DNA of 37,430 nt, taken from the NCBI GenBank assembly GCA_011523305.1, contig WTHB01000180.1:1-37430 (forward strand), in the 5' to 3' direction. The position numbers were made by a program, and so were the translations under genes. Origin of the DNA: Planctomycetaceae bacterium (GTDB taxonomy: Bacteria; Planctomycetota; Planctomycetia; Pirellulales; UBA1268). Under the pieces are notes generated by a model that was not told where the DNA came from, did no database searches, and saw nothing but the letters and a program-made list of their open reading frames with translations. Of this stretch, positions 24,599 through 33,808 are shown piece by piece; position 1 is the stretch's first letter; each line of letters begins with the position of its first letter.

Positions 24599-26128
24599 TC
24601 AGCGAATGTTCTCATCCGGGAGTTCCGTTTTGATGCCCTCGTCAATCGGCATCTTGTCCGTCGCGGCGGTGAGGCCAAGGGCGGTAAGTTCGGCCGCCAG
24701 GTGTTGTTCCAGTTCAGCCCGTTTCGCAGCAAAGTCAGGATTTTCGGCGAGGTTGGTCACCTCAAGCGGATCGGTTTTCAAATCGTAGAGTTCCGGTGTG
24801 TGTCGATCAGGGGTGCCATCACCGTGCGGGTAGCGGATGAACTTCCAGCGGTCGGTCCGGATGCCCCGGATGTTCGGCGTGTAGGGGAACTGCTTTTCGT
24901 AGTCGTATTCATAGACCCAGCCGGTTCGCCAGTCGGTCTCGGCGTCCCCAGCCAGTTTTCGCCAGGAGCGGCCCTGGATGTCAGCCAGTGGCTGCGCGGC
25001 ACAGAGGTCGAGAATGCTCGGGGCGATGTCTTCGGTGAGGACCTGGCCGGTCACCGTTGCTCCCGTGGGGAGGCCCGGGCCACGGGCGATCAGTGGCACC
25101 CGAATGCTTGGCTCATGCATGGTTCGCTTGTCGACCATGCCGTGTTCGCCCTCTAACAGGCCGTTATCACCCATGAAGATGATCAGGGTGTTGTCGTACT
25201 GTCCGGTCTTTTTGAGAAAGGTAACGAGCCGTCCCAGGCTTTCATCGACCGAAAGTACCGTGCCCCAGTAGGCCCGAACCATGTTTTCAAAGTCAGCAAC
25301 TGCCTCAGGGCGACGGTCCGGGAAGTTCTTTCGCCAGTCAAACAATGGGCCGTAGATACCATGCCAGGTCGGGAGTCGCTGTCTGATCCAGTCGGGCTGC
25401 GTGTCGAGCTGAAAGGCACTGGCTGGATACCGAACGGTCACGTTATCGAAGGCATGCTCGTACTTCGGCTCAGGGAAATAGAAAGAATGCGGGGCCTTGT
25501 GTCCCAGGCAGAGCGCCCACGGCCTGTCCTGCTGCGTGGAAAGCCAGTCGAGGCAGTAGTCGGTGACGACCGTGGTGTAGTAGCCCTTGGGCGTTTCACG
25601 CCGCTGACCATTCACGTTCCACTCGGTGTCGAAGTACTTGCCTTGCCCCTTGTGCGAGACAAACCAATCAAAGCCGGGGCGTGGGCTGTCGTTGGCTTCG
25701 CCCATGTGCCATTTTCCGATGTAGGCGGTGGCATAGCCCTCCCGCTGCAGCTGGTCTGGCCAGGTCGGCAGATCAGCCGGTAGTTCGGTGAAGTTGTTGC
25801 GAACGCCGTGGGCGTGGGCATAGAGGCCGGTGAGAATGCTCGCCCGGCTTGGCGAGCAGAGCGACGTCGTGCAGAAGCTGTTGGTGAACCGCACTCCGTC
25901 AGCAGCGATCGCGTCAATCTGCGGGGTTTTGACATGCTTCGAGCCAAGGCAGCCGACGGCATCGGGCCGGAGATCGTCGCAGAGAATGAATAGCACATTG
26001 GGCTGCGAGCCCGCAGGTGACGCCGCTTGGCTATCAGCAACGAGGGCAACCGTGAACAGGAGGCCAACTCCAAACAGTGAGACTCGATAGGCGGTTTTGC
26101 GGACGGCCGAAGAGCGGAGCAGAGGCAT
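24599..26128 (-). CDS. Secreted sulfatase, iduronate-2-sulfatase-like
   Basis: 509 residues of the type I (formylglycine) sulfatase family. A signal peptide (MPLLRSSAVRKTAYRVSLFG..., cleaving near DSQAASPAG) is followed by NVLFILCDDLRPDAVGC with metal ligands Asp51 and Asp52. The activation motif is CSPSRASILTG with Cys91 as the residue converted to formylglycine. Further conserved parts are YIGKWHMGE, FMGDNGLLEGEHGMVDK and RGIRTDRWKFIRY. The layout is that of iduronate-2-sulfatase-like enzymes acting on sulfated polysaccharides. GGAGAAG lies 6 bases before the 26128 ATG; the frame further upstream is spurious. It leads the co-directional DUF1592-DUF1552 pair. A formylglycine-generating enzyme is required but is not in the window. 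Confidence 0.93.
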   Translation of the reverse strand: MPLLRSSAVRKTAYRVSLFGVGLLFTVALVADSQAASPAGSQPNVLFILCDDLRPDAVGCLGSKHVKTPQIDAIAADGVRFTNSFCTTSLCSPSRASILTGLYAHAHGVRNNFTELPADLPTWPDQLQREGYATAYIGKWHMGEANDSPRPGFDWFVSHKGQGKYFDTEWNVNGQRRETPKGYYTTVVTDYCLDWLSTQQDRPWALCLGHKAPHSFYFPEPKYEHAFDNVTVRYPASAFQLDTQPDWIRQRLPTWHGIYGPLFDWRKNFPDRRPEAVADFENMVRAYWGTVLSVDESLGRLVTFLKKTGQYDNTLIIFMGDNGLLEGEHGMVDKRTMHEPSIRVPLIARGPGLPTGATVTGQVLTEDIAPSILDLCAAQPLADIQGRSWRKLAGDAETDWRTGWVYEYDYEKQFPYTPNIRGIRTDRWKFIRYPHGDGTPDRHTPELYDLKTDPLEVTNLAENPDFAAKRAELEQHLAAELTALGLTAATDKMPIDEGIKTELPDENIR

Positions 26129-26316
26129 GGGCTTCTCCGAGAGGGGTTTTGGTCCACGGTGGAAGACCCTGAGCCACCGGCACGCGCCGGCTGATGGTCT
26201 CCAGGATATATGCATACAGATGGTAGATGGCTCCCAATCTTATGCAGAGACTGCATCGAGACGGGCACCTGTTTCCCAGGCGACAGCGGCGCTCGTTGAC
26301 CGATCGTCCGCAGGGC

Positions 26317-27342
26317 TCAGCCGCGGTGCATTTCGGGCCGGGCGAAGACGAGCCTGCCGGCAGAGGTCTGCAGGGTGCTCGTCACGCTGACTGAGATGGT
26401 TCGGCCGATCACGTCGCGGCCGTGTTCGACTACCACCATGGTGCCGTCCTCCAGGAACCCGACCCCCTGGCCAGGCTCCTCACCCGGTTTGACGAGTTTG
26501 ACGTCAAGCATGTCGCCTGGCACGTAGGAAGGCCGCAGCGCTACGGCGACGTCGTTCACGTTGAGTGCTGGAACGCCGCGGACGCTGGCGATCTTCATCA
26601 GGTTTGCATCGTTGGTGATGATGCGTCCACCAAGTTCCCGAGTAAGTTCAACGACTTCTGAATCGATGGAAGAAGTCGAAGCCGCCTGATCGCGGACGGA
26701 GAGAATTTCGACTTCGATCGTCGGCGTACTCCGCAAGCGGTCGAGGACGTCAAGGCCGCGACGACCCCGCATCCGACGAGCCTTATCCCCTGCATCGGCG
26801 GCATGCTGCAAGTCTTCCATCACGGCTGCTGGTACCACAAACCGACTCTGAAACAGGCCTGTGTCGGCCAGTTCGGCGATACGACCGTCAATGATGGCGC
26901 TGGCATCAAGTACGTTTGGTCGAAGGCCTCGGACATCGCGAGCGAACTGAACGTAGGGGATGATGAATCGAAAGTCATTGCGGGTCTGCAGGAGCACACT
27001 CGTGGAGATGTAGCACAGCAGCATGCCGAGGATCGGGGGAATCCATGAGACGACCGGTGAGGCTGCGAATGAGGCCAGCAGCGGGCTGAGAGCCAGGATC
27101 GCGATGTAGGTCAGGAACACGCCGATCAGCAGGCCGAAGTAAATCGACGTGATGACGGTGAGATCTTTCCGCTTGATCCAGAGATCAGCGGCGATGGCTC
27201 CCAAGGGGATTGTTACCATTGTGACAAGTACCGCCCAAGGCACCCAGCCGGGGGCAGAACGCATCGGTGCGGAATTGAAAATGAGGACTGCGATTCCAAT
27301 TGAGACCAAGAAGAAGAGGGTGCGGAGAACAACGAGTGTCAT
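26317..27342 (-). CDS. Membrane PIN-TRAM protein (YacL-like)
   Basis: 341 residues. Four membrane helices (about 1-22, 33-53, 63-85, 98-118) precede a PIN nuclease domain (about 143-265) with acidic residues Asp146 and Asp152 (NVLDASAIIDGRI), Asp227 and Asp245 (IITNDANLMKIA), and then a TRAM domain (about 273-336), which usually binds RNA. This is the layout of Bacillus YacL and its relatives. A membrane-bound RNase role is inference from the fold. The start at 27342 is the first sensible ATG; an upstream open frame to 27432 crosses a T8/G8 tract and has no membrane-signal logic. It stands alone, 101 bases from the sulfatase 5' end. Confidence 0.9.
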   Translation of the reverse strand: MTLVVLRTLFFLVSIGIAVLIFNSAPMRSAPGWVPWAVLVTMVTIPLGAIAADLWIKRKDLTVITSIYFGLLIGVFLTYIAILALSPLLASFAASPVVSWIPPILGMLLCYISTSVLLQTRNDFRFIIPYVQFARDVRGLRPNVLDASAIIDGRIAELADTGLFQSRFVVPAAVMEDLQHAADAGDKARRMRGRRGLDVLDRLRSTPTIEVEILSVRDQAASTSSIDSEVVELTRELGGRIITNDANLMKIASVRGVPALNVNDVAVALRPSYVPGDMLDVKLVKPGEEPGQGVGFLEDGTMVVVEHGRDVIGRTISVSVTSTLQTSAGRLVFARPEMHRG

Positions 27343-27606
27343 GGGGTAAGCTCTAGTTTTTTTTGGGGGGGGAATAATAAGGGGGGCGACCGAGTCCTGC
27401 CATGGGGACTGCCGCCGTAATCGGAACAACACAATCGTACCATGCCGTTGTCCAGTCTGCGGGAGAGGGCGGTTGCCGTGGTGGGATTCCCTCGATCGGC
27501 CACGTTGTGCCAGAACGGAGCCGGTCAGGCCGGGTCCATGGACCCGAGGGGTGCCGGAACGGGCGAAGGAGGCCGGTTTTGTGGGCGATAGCCCCCTAAG
27601 AGTGAT

Positions 27607-28752
27607 TCAGCCCAGCCGTCGCTGGGCATCACGGCTGAGAAAGCGGTCAGTCATTCCGGCGAGATAGTCGGCCACGCTTCGTCGCAGGCCGACTGATTCG
27701 ACCCGCTGGCGGTATCGGGGCGGCATGTCGTGTGGGTGCTCGCAGTACCAGACAAAGAGATTCCGAAGTTGCTGCTGGGCCCGTTCCCGCACCTCCATGA
27801 CCCGGCTGCTGCGGTAGACCTGTTCGAAGAGGAATCGCTCCAGCTCTTTTTTGCCCGCGGCCAGTTCAGGCTCGTGGATGACGAGTCGGCCATCCTCACG
27901 AGTGACTGTCCTGGCGGCAGTGGCAGAGGCGAACTGCTCTGCCTGAAGTCGGCGAGCGGTTGCTGCGATGAGGTCGGCCACCTGAGTTTCGATCAATTGG
28001 TGGAGAACAGCCCGCCGGAGGGCCAACGGCCCCAGTTCACCGAACCGCTCGGTCACCCGACGGGCGGCGGCAGCCACCAGCGGCAGACTCAGAAGTTCCT
28101 CCAGCGTGACAAGCCCCAACTCCACGGCATCATCGGCATCGTGGGTGTCATAGGCGATGGAATCGGCCGCGTCGACCACCTGGGTCTCCAGCAGAGGAGT
28201 GGGGGCCTCGGGCTGACGAGCCCTCACCGCCTGGGCATCGAGTACTTCACGGGAGAGATTGAGGCCAGGGAATCCTGGATACCGCTGCTCCAGCAGCGTC
28301 ATGATCCGCAGGGCTTGGCTGTTGTGGCTGAAGCCCCCCTCATCCGTGAGCAGGTCGTTGAGTGTGTCCTCGCCAGCATGCCCCAGCGGTGGGTGGCCAA
28401 TGTCATGAGCGAGAGCGAGGGCCTCAACGAGATCTTCGTTGAGGGCAAGTGTGCGGGCCAGTGTCCGAGCGATGCTGGTCACTTCCAGCGTGTGGGTCAG
28501 GCGACTGCGATGAAAGTCACCGGGATAGTCGGTGAAGACCTGCGTCTTGTGGGCCAGCCGGCGGAAGGCGGCCGAGTGGACGATCCGGTCTCGGTCTCGT
28601 TGATAAGGACTGCGGAACGGGTGGGATTCTTCCGGGTGTTCGCGGCCGGCCGAATCGGTAGCATGCATGGCCCACGGGGCAAGAATGGCTCGCTCGCGGG
28701 CGTGCCAGTCAGCAGGTATTGGCGGCGAGCCCGTTTGGTCAGCATCGGTCAT
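27607..28752 (-). CDS. dgt: Deoxyguanosinetriphosphate triphosphohydrolase-like protein
   Basis: 381 residues of the HD-domain dNTPase family. It hydrolyses dGTP (and sometimes other dNTPs) to the nucleoside and tripolyphosphate. The metal site is H...HD...D: His87 in FHRSRLTHTLE, His116-Asp117 in LALAHDIGHPPLGHAGED and the Asp in VVDAADSIAYDTHDADDA. The N-terminal SPYQRDRDRIVHSAAFRRLAHKTQVF block is typical. Length matches the shorter, dgt-like group (about 375 aa). GAGGAG lies 6 bases before the ATG at 28752, which overlaps the upstream HIT-family gene by four bases, so the two nucleotide-cleaning enzymes are translationally coupled. Confidence 0.94.
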   Translation of the reverse strand: MTDADQTGSPPIPADWHARERAILAPWAMHATDSAGREHPEESHPFRSPYQRDRDRIVHSAAFRRLAHKTQVFTDYPGDFHRSRLTHTLEVTSIARTLARTLALNEDLVEALALAHDIGHPPLGHAGEDTLNDLLTDEGGFSHNSQALRIMTLLEQRYPGFPGLNLSREVLDAQAVRARQPEAPTPLLETQVVDAADSIAYDTHDADDAVELGLVTLEELLSLPLVAAAARRVTERFGELGPLALRRAVLHQLIETQVADLIAATARRLQAEQFASATAARTVTREDGRLVIHEPELAAGKKELERFLFEQVYRSSRVMEVRERAQQQLRNLFVWYCEHPHDMPPRYRQRVESVGLRRSVADYLAGMTDRFLSRDAQRRLG

Positions 28753-29294
28753 GAAGTGCTCCTCAGTTGCTCCCAGAGGGCGTCGAGTGCCTGGGGGATA
28801 ACCCGTACGCCGGCCACACTCGTCATGAAGTTCACATCACCAGGCCAGCGGGGCACAAGATGCCAGTGCAAGTGGCCTGGGACCCCGGCCCCAGCAACCT
28901 GTCCGAGGTTAAGGCCAATGTTGAGCCCGTGTGCCTGCAGCGCAAGTTGCAAGCGGCCACACCAGTCAGCCAGACGCTGCTGCAACTCGAGCAGTGTGTC
29001 CGACGTGAGGTCAGCCAGCATTGCCCGATGGTCAAGCGGCGCGATGAGCAGATGTCCATTGGCATAGGGGTAGCGATTGAGAAGGACCAGTGCGGTCGGA
29101 GTTCGTTCCAGCACCCCCAGGGTGCGGTCATGGGTTGCTGCGACCGCTGCCGCCCGGCACAGAAAACAGTCGGTGTCGGCCCCGGGCCGCCAGACAGCCG
29201 GCTCAGGAGCCGGTGCATCGGCCTTGTCGCCGGTGATGTAGGCCAGTCGCCAGGGAGCCCAGAGACTGTCAGGGTGGGGTGATGGAGCGGACAT
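28749..29294 (-). CDS. HIT-family nucleotide hydrolase/transferase
   Basis: 181 residues. The histidine triad is HLHWHLVPRW (His141, His143, His145), with NRYPYANGHLLIAPLDHR upstream as in the Ap4A-phosphorylase-like HIT branch. Cys43 and Cys46 (CFLC) form half of the zinc site usual in this branch. The likely substrates are dinucleoside polyphosphates or nucleotide-phosphoramidates; the exact one is not known. No ribosome site is obvious before the ATG at 29294; the sequence there is C-rich. The gene is first in a two-gene unit with dgt and diverges from scpA across 142 bases. Confidence 0.9.
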   Translation of the reverse strand: MSAPSPHPDSLWAPWRLAYITGDKADAPAPEPAVWRPGADTDCFLCRAAAVAATHDRTLGVLERTPTALVLLNRYPYANGHLLIAPLDHRAMLADLTSDTLLELQQRLADWCGRLQLALQAHGLNIGLNLGQVAGAGVPGHLHWHLVPRWPGDVNFMTSVAGVRVIPQALDALWEQLRSTS

Positions 29295-29436
29295 CGGTTG
29301 CGGTTGGGGGGCGAACAGCGTGACTTTGCCACGTCCCGTATCCTACCTGAAGCCACGCTCCCGTGAGGACGGCGGCATTGACAACGAACGCTCTGGGACG
29401 CCAAAAGAAGGACATTGGTTCCGGAGGCAAGTTGCT

Positions 29437-30168
29437 GTGGCATTCAAGGTCGATCTCGACGTTTTTGCAGGTCCGCTCGATCTGTTGCTGTACCTCGTCA
29501 AAAAGCACGAGGTCGATGTCACGGAGGTTCCCATCGCCACGATTGTCGAGGCGTTTTTGGGTTACTTGGAGGTGCTTGAAGAATTAGCGATTGAGCAGGT
29601 GGGAGAGTTCGTTGAACTCGCCAGCGTGCTACTTGAAATCAAGGCTCGGGCCCTCGTGCCGCGTCCGGAGGAGCAGGAAGAGACGCTGGAGCCCATCCGT
29701 GAAGACCTGGTCGAGCGGTTGCTGGAGTACAAGCAGTTCCGTGACGCTGCAGTTCTGCTTGAGGATCGAGCCCGGGAGTGGGAGTCGCGATTTGTCCGAG
29801 CTCACACGGAAGAGTTGCCCAAGCAGGGGCCACCGGCAGAGATCCACTTTGCAGACGTTCAGGTCTGGGATCTGGTCGGTGCCTTCAGCCGAGTTCTCCA
29901 GCGGCAAGAGCGGCGGAAGCCGCGGCAGATTATCCATGATGACACGCCGATTGAGACGCACATTGAAAGGATCGAACAGCTTTTGCAGACACAGGAAAAG
30001 GTGGCATTCACAACGCTTTTTGATGACGAGATGCCTCGGATGCGTGTGGTCGGTATCTTTCTGGCAGCCCTCGAGTTGGTCCGTCGGGGTCGGCTGACAA
30101 CCCGGCAGGACGCCCTGTTTGCGGAGATCTGGCTGGAGCGGCGGCCGCTGGCGGCGTCGTCAGGCTGA
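29437..30168 (+). CDS. scpA: Segregation and condensation protein A
   Basis: 243 residues, the usual kleisin subunit length. ScpA links the heads of SMC and works with ScpB in chromosome condensation. The N-terminal signature FAGPLDLLLYLVKKHEVDVTEVPIATIVEAFLGYL and the following VGEFVELASVLLEIKARALVPRP are diagnostic, and the C-terminal winged helix holds RMRVVGIFLAALELVRRGRLTTRQ. The start is GTG at 29437 with GGAGG nine bases before it; the frame runs open to 29320 but without family resemblance. scpB is not next to it: the next genes are a metallohydrolase and hemW. Confidence 0.94.
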   Translation: MAFKVDLDVFAGPLDLLLYLVKKHEVDVTEVPIATIVEAFLGYLEVLEELAIEQVGEFVELASVLLEIKARALVPRPEEQEETLEPIREDLVERLLEYKQFRDAAVLLEDRAREWESRFVRAHTEELPKQGPPAEIHFADVQVWDLVGAFSRVLQRQERRKPRQIIHDDTPIETHIERIEQLLQTQEKVAFTTLFDDEMPRMRVVGIFLAALELVRRGRLTTRQDALFAEIWLERRPLAASSG

Positions 30169-30312
30169 GGACCGGCGAACGAGGCACGGGCTGCGGGACA
30201 GTGCGGCTTTCTCCTCTGAGGAGTCATCCGCCGGCTTCAGCGGTCTTCCGAACGCTCCTGCTCTGGCAGCAGCTACGATTGGATTTTTAAAAACCAAGAA
30301 GTAAACGCCAGC

Positions 30313-31152
30313 ATGATCGAAAACGCTCCGCTTCGTACCCTCGTCCACAAAGGCATCACGGTTGAGGGCTATTCCCGGGCAGCCGTCCAGAGCTATTGGA
30401 GGATTCCGGAACTGAAGCTCGGCTTTGACCTGGGCGGTCAGCCGTGGGGATTCATGGCAACCTCAACCTGGTTCATCAGCCATACCCACCTCGATCACAT
30501 TGCGGCCCTACCGGTCTATGTGGCCCGCCGCCGCATGATGAAGATGGACCCACCGACGATCTACCTACCGGACACCGCCATTGAACCGGTGGAGCGGCTG
30601 CTGCGGGCGGTCTCACGACTTGACCGGGGGCGGCTGCCCTGCCAGTTGCTGCCAGCCAGGCCGGGTGATGAAATCGAGCTCTCACGGGAGCATGTCGTCA
30701 CCGTTTCCAATACCTGCCACACCATTCCCAGCGTGGGGTATGTCGTCTGGGACCGGCGGCAGAAACTTAAGCACGAATATCAGGGGTTGCCCGGTCCCCA
30801 GATTCGTGACCTGCGACTCTCCGGCGTTGATGTCACGCACGAGGTCCGGACACCGTTGGTCGCGTACTTAGGTGACTCCAACCCCGATGGGCTCGATCGC
30901 TGTCCGGCAATGTACGAGGCGATGATCCTCATCACCGAAATGACATTTGTTGCCCGCAGCCATCGCCGTGAGAAGATCCACAAGTATGGGCACATGCACC
31001 TGGAAGATTTTCTGGCTAGGCGGGAGCGATTCCACAATGAGGTGATCATCGCGGCGCATTACTCGACCCGCTACACCGACGAGAGGATTCGGCGGATCCT
31101 TGCCAAGAAACTGCCCGACCTGCTTGATGGCCGGCTGCAGGTGTGGCTGTGA
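30313..31152 (+). CDS. RNase Z-like metallo-beta-lactamase-fold hydrolase
   Basis: 279 residues. The zinc motif is SHTHLDHIAALPVYV (H-x-H-x-D-H), with further ligands His in TCHTIPSVGYVV, Asp in YLGDSNPDG, and His in GHMHLED and AHYSTRY. The last of these resembles the H-F-S-x-R-Y signature of RNase Z. The flexible arm of classical RNase Z is replaced by a different insertion around residues 85-115. It may process tRNA 3' ends or be a related hydrolase; the motifs favour a tRNase Z-like enzyme but specificity is not proven. hemW overlaps the stop by four bases (GTGA). Confidence 0.85.
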   Translation: MIENAPLRTLVHKGITVEGYSRAAVQSYWRIPELKLGFDLGGQPWGFMATSTWFISHTHLDHIAALPVYVARRRMMKMDPPTIYLPDTAIEPVERLLRAVSRLDRGRLPCQLLPARPGDEIELSREHVVTVSNTCHTIPSVGYVVWDRRQKLKHEYQGLPGPQIRDLRLSGVDVTHEVRTPLVAYLGDSNPDGLDRCPAMYEAMILITEMTFVARSHRREKIHKYGHMHLEDFLARRERFHNEVIIAAHYSTRYTDERIRRILAKKLPDLLDGRLQVWL

Positions 31153-32276
31153 CCACCGCCATTCGGTACGCCTACGTCCATGTACCGTTCTGTCGCCACC
31201 GCTGTGGCTACTGCGATTTTACGCTGGTTGCGGGGCGGGACGATCTGATTGATCGCTATCTGATGGCGTTGGAGCAGGAACTCACTCGAGTGGTGCAGCC
31301 CCTGAGCATTGACACGCTCTACCTCGGCGGCGGAACGCCCTCGCATCTTGGACCGGACGGTCTCCGGCAACTCTTTGCGCTCCTCACCAGACGGCTCCAG
31401 CCAGCCGCGGGCGCAGAGGTAACGATTGAGGCGAATCCGCTCGACGTGACCCCGGCGTTCGTCGCCGCAGTGAGCGACTGCGGGGTGACTCGGGTGAGTC
31501 TCGGAGCCCAGTCGCTAGCTGCTGACACGCTGGCCAACCTCGATCGGGACCACTGTCCTGCGGATGTCCGACGGGCGACGGAACGCTTGCTGACGCAGGG
31601 CTTCACGGTAAGTGTCGATCTGATGACTGCCGCGCCCGGGCAAAACCTGGCAGCCGTGGAGCGCGACCTCGAGGCGATCACTGCCCTTGGCTCGCAGCAT
31701 GTCTCGGTCTATTGCCTGACCTGGGAGCAGGGAACTGCGTTCGCCAGCCAGCGTCGCCGGGGCCTGCTCCAGCCCGTGCCTGAGGAAACAGAGCGAGCGA
31801 TGTTCGAACTGGCCATCGATCGACTCTCGGAAGCTGAGTTTGAACACTATGAAGTATCGAACTTTGCCCGTCCGTCCGGCCGCTGCCGCCACAATGAGGC
31901 CTACTGGGACTGCCAGCCCTGGGAGGCCTTCGGGCCTGGGGCGGCCCGGTTCGATGGCCGCACCCGCACGACCAACCATCGAAGCACCACCACCTGGATG
32001 AACCGGCTGCTCGCCGGTGAGGATGCTACCGGTGAGGTCGATTCCATGACGCCGGAGGAGGCAGCCCGCGAACGCTTGGTGGTGGGGCTCCGCCGCCGTG
32101 CCGGAGTCTCCCGCGATCGCTTTGCGGCTGCTAGCGGATTCAGCATCGAGCAACTGGCGGGCGAGCCGGTCGCTGGCTGGGTGGCAGCCGGCCTCGCCGA
32201 GGACGATGGTCAGACGCTGCGACTCACCCGAGCCGGCCTGCTGGTTTCAGACTCGCTCTGGGCGGCGGTGCTCTAA
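31149..32276 (+). CDS. hemW: HemW-type radical SAM protein
   Basis: 375 residues. The radical SAM cluster motif is PFCRHRCGYCDF: C-x3-C-x2-C followed by Phe, the HemW form (HemN has a fourth Cys there). Then LYLGGGTPS, the VTIEANPLDVT strand and a HemN C-terminal domain (TPEEAARERLVVGLRRRAGV). HemW is a haem chaperone-like relative of oxygen-independent coproporphyrinogen oxidase rather than a proven oxidase. The start is the GTG at 31149, in a GTGA overlap with the upstream stop and seven bases past an AGG; the GTG at 31143 is also possible. It is convergent with pntB, 17 bases apart. Confidence 0.92.
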   Translation: MTTAIRYAYVHVPFCRHRCGYCDFTLVAGRDDLIDRYLMALEQELTRVVQPLSIDTLYLGGGTPSHLGPDGLRQLFALLTRRLQPAAGAEVTIEANPLDVTPAFVAAVSDCGVTRVSLGAQSLAADTLANLDRDHCPADVRRATERLLTQGFTVSVDLMTAAPGQNLAAVERDLEAITALGSQHVSVYCLTWEQGTAFASQRRRGLLQPVPEETERAMFELAIDRLSEAEFEHYEVSNFARPSGRCRHNEAYWDCQPWEAFGPGAARFDGRTRTTNHRSTTTWMNRLLAGEDATGEVDSMTPEEAARERLVVGLRRRAGVSRDRFAAASGFSIEQLAGEPVAGWVAAGLAEDDGQTLRLTRAGLLVSDSLWAAVL

Positions 32277-32293
32277 CTGAGCGTTCGGCGGCC

Positions 32294-33751
32294 TTAGGCC
32301 TGGGCGATTGCAGCGGTCAGGTCGATCAATGCCTTCTTGCCGTCGGCGAAGTACATCAAAGTGTTGTCGGCAGCAAACAAGGGGTTGGGGATGCCAGCAA
32401 ACCCGGGAGACAGCGACCGTTTCACCACGATCACCGTTTGGGCCTTGTCGACATCGAGGATCGGCATGCCGGCAATGGGGCTAGAGGGGTCGGTGCGGGC
32501 CGACGGATTGACCACGTCATTGGCACCGATGACGATCGCCACATCGGTTTCGGGAAAGGTTGGGTTGATGTCATCCATTTCCCGAAGTTTTTCGTAGGGA
32601 ATATCTGCCTCGGCCAGCAGAACGTTCATGTGTCCTGGCATCCGGCCGGCGACGGGATGGATGGCATACTCGACCGTGGTGCCTCGAGCCTCCAGAACGT
32701 CGGAAAGTTCACGAACCGCATGCTGGGCTTGAGCGACGGCCAGCCCGTACCCAGGCACGATCACTACCCGGTCGGCCTGCTCAAGCACCATGGCCAGTTC
32801 TTCAGTTTCAGCAGCCTTGATCTTGCCCTCGTAGACATCATCAGCCGCCACTGACGCGGTGGTTCCCAGTCCGCCGAAGAGTACACCGGTGAGTGAGCGA
32901 TTCATCGCTCGGCACATGATGGCCGTCAGGATCAGACCGCTGGCTCCGACCAGCGAGCCGGCGATCACCAGAACAGAGTTGTCGATCACAAAACCGGCAG
33001 CAGCCGCAGCGAGTCCTGAGTAACTGTTGAGCAGGCAGATCACGACCGGCATGTCGGCGCCGCCGATCGGGAGCGTCAGCGTTGCCCCAAGCGTGGCAGC
33101 GACCACGACCAGGAGCATAAAGAAGAGCAACTGAGAGGTGCTGAAGACCCCCCAGAGCAGCAGCACAGCAGCCACGGCCAGCCCCAAGTTGATCCAGTGT
33201 CGGTTTGGATTCATCCAGGGCTTTTTAAACTGAGGAAGCTCCTGCAATTTGCCGAAGGCAACCAGGCTTCCGGTAAGCGTGACCGAGCCAATCAGACAGG
33301 CCAGTCCGATCGCAACCGCAAACTGCGTCCAGGGGTCGAGGCTGGCTGCGGCTTGAGCCTGGGACGGACCTTCGGCAAACCGGGCAACCGCGCGGGTGCT
33401 TGTCAGTTCGGCGGCGGCGACCAGCATCGAGGCCGCCCCGCCAAAGCCATTGAGTAATGCCACCATTTGTGGCATCCCGGTCATCGGCCAGCGGCGGGCC
33501 ATTGTCGCGCCGATACCACCGCCAGCGGCCGCGAACAGGCCTAGCAAGAGCAGGGGCCAGATGCCGTGGCGACCGATACTGGCAACGACGGGCTGCTCAA
33601 AGCAGGCGGCGAGAATGGCAATCGCCATGCCGGCAGCCCCCAGCAGGTTGCCACGAACCGCTGTTCGCGGCCCGCTCATCTGCTTGAAGGCCACAATGAA
33701 CAGCATCGAGGCTGTGAGGTAGGCGAGATTGATCCAGGCCTGGCTCGACAT
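32294..33751 (-). CDS. pntB: NAD(P) transhydrogenase beta subunit
   Basis: 485 residues, with about nine membrane helices and a C-terminal NADP(H)-binding domain III. The latter includes VVIVPGYGLAVAQAQHAVREL (the GYG Rossmann loop), HPVAGRMPGHMNVLLAEADIPY, IGANDVVNPSARTDPSSPIAGMPIL and VVKRSLSPGFAGIPNPLF, all standard PntB features. Together with PntAA and PntAB it moves protons across the membrane while passing hydride from NADH to NADP+. The gene order pntAA-pntAB-pntB on the minus strand, with short gaps, is that of the three-subunit (split-alpha) form found in many bacteria. Confidence 0.97.
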   Translation of the reverse strand: MSSQAWINLAYLTASMLFIVAFKQMSGPRTAVRGNLLGAAGMAIAILAACFEQPVVASIGRHGIWPLLLLGLFAAAGGGIGATMARRWPMTGMPQMVALLNGFGGAASMLVAAAELTSTRAVARFAEGPSQAQAAASLDPWTQFAVAIGLACLIGSVTLTGSLVAFGKLQELPQFKKPWMNPNRHWINLGLAVAAVLLLWGVFSTSQLLFFMLLVVVAATLGATLTLPIGGADMPVVICLLNSYSGLAAAAAGFVIDNSVLVIAGSLVGASGLILTAIMCRAMNRSLTGVLFGGLGTTASVAADDVYEGKIKAAETEELAMVLEQADRVVIVPGYGLAVAQAQHAVRELSDVLEARGTTVEYAIHPVAGRMPGHMNVLLAEADIPYEKLREMDDINPTFPETDVAIVIGANDVVNPSARTDPSSPIAGMPILDVDKAQTVIVVKRSLSPGFAGIPNPLFAADNTLMYFADGKKALIDLTAAIAQA

Positions 33752-33808
33752 GGGAATCCTTCGGATCGGTGGACGGGGGAGAGGACAACGGAGACGGGGG
33801 CGTGCCCC

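Noticed and set aside
27730-29067. Open frame of 445 codons on the plus strand
   Set aside because: It lies antisense to dgt and the HIT gene, both with full family motifs. Long antisense frames are expected at this GC content.
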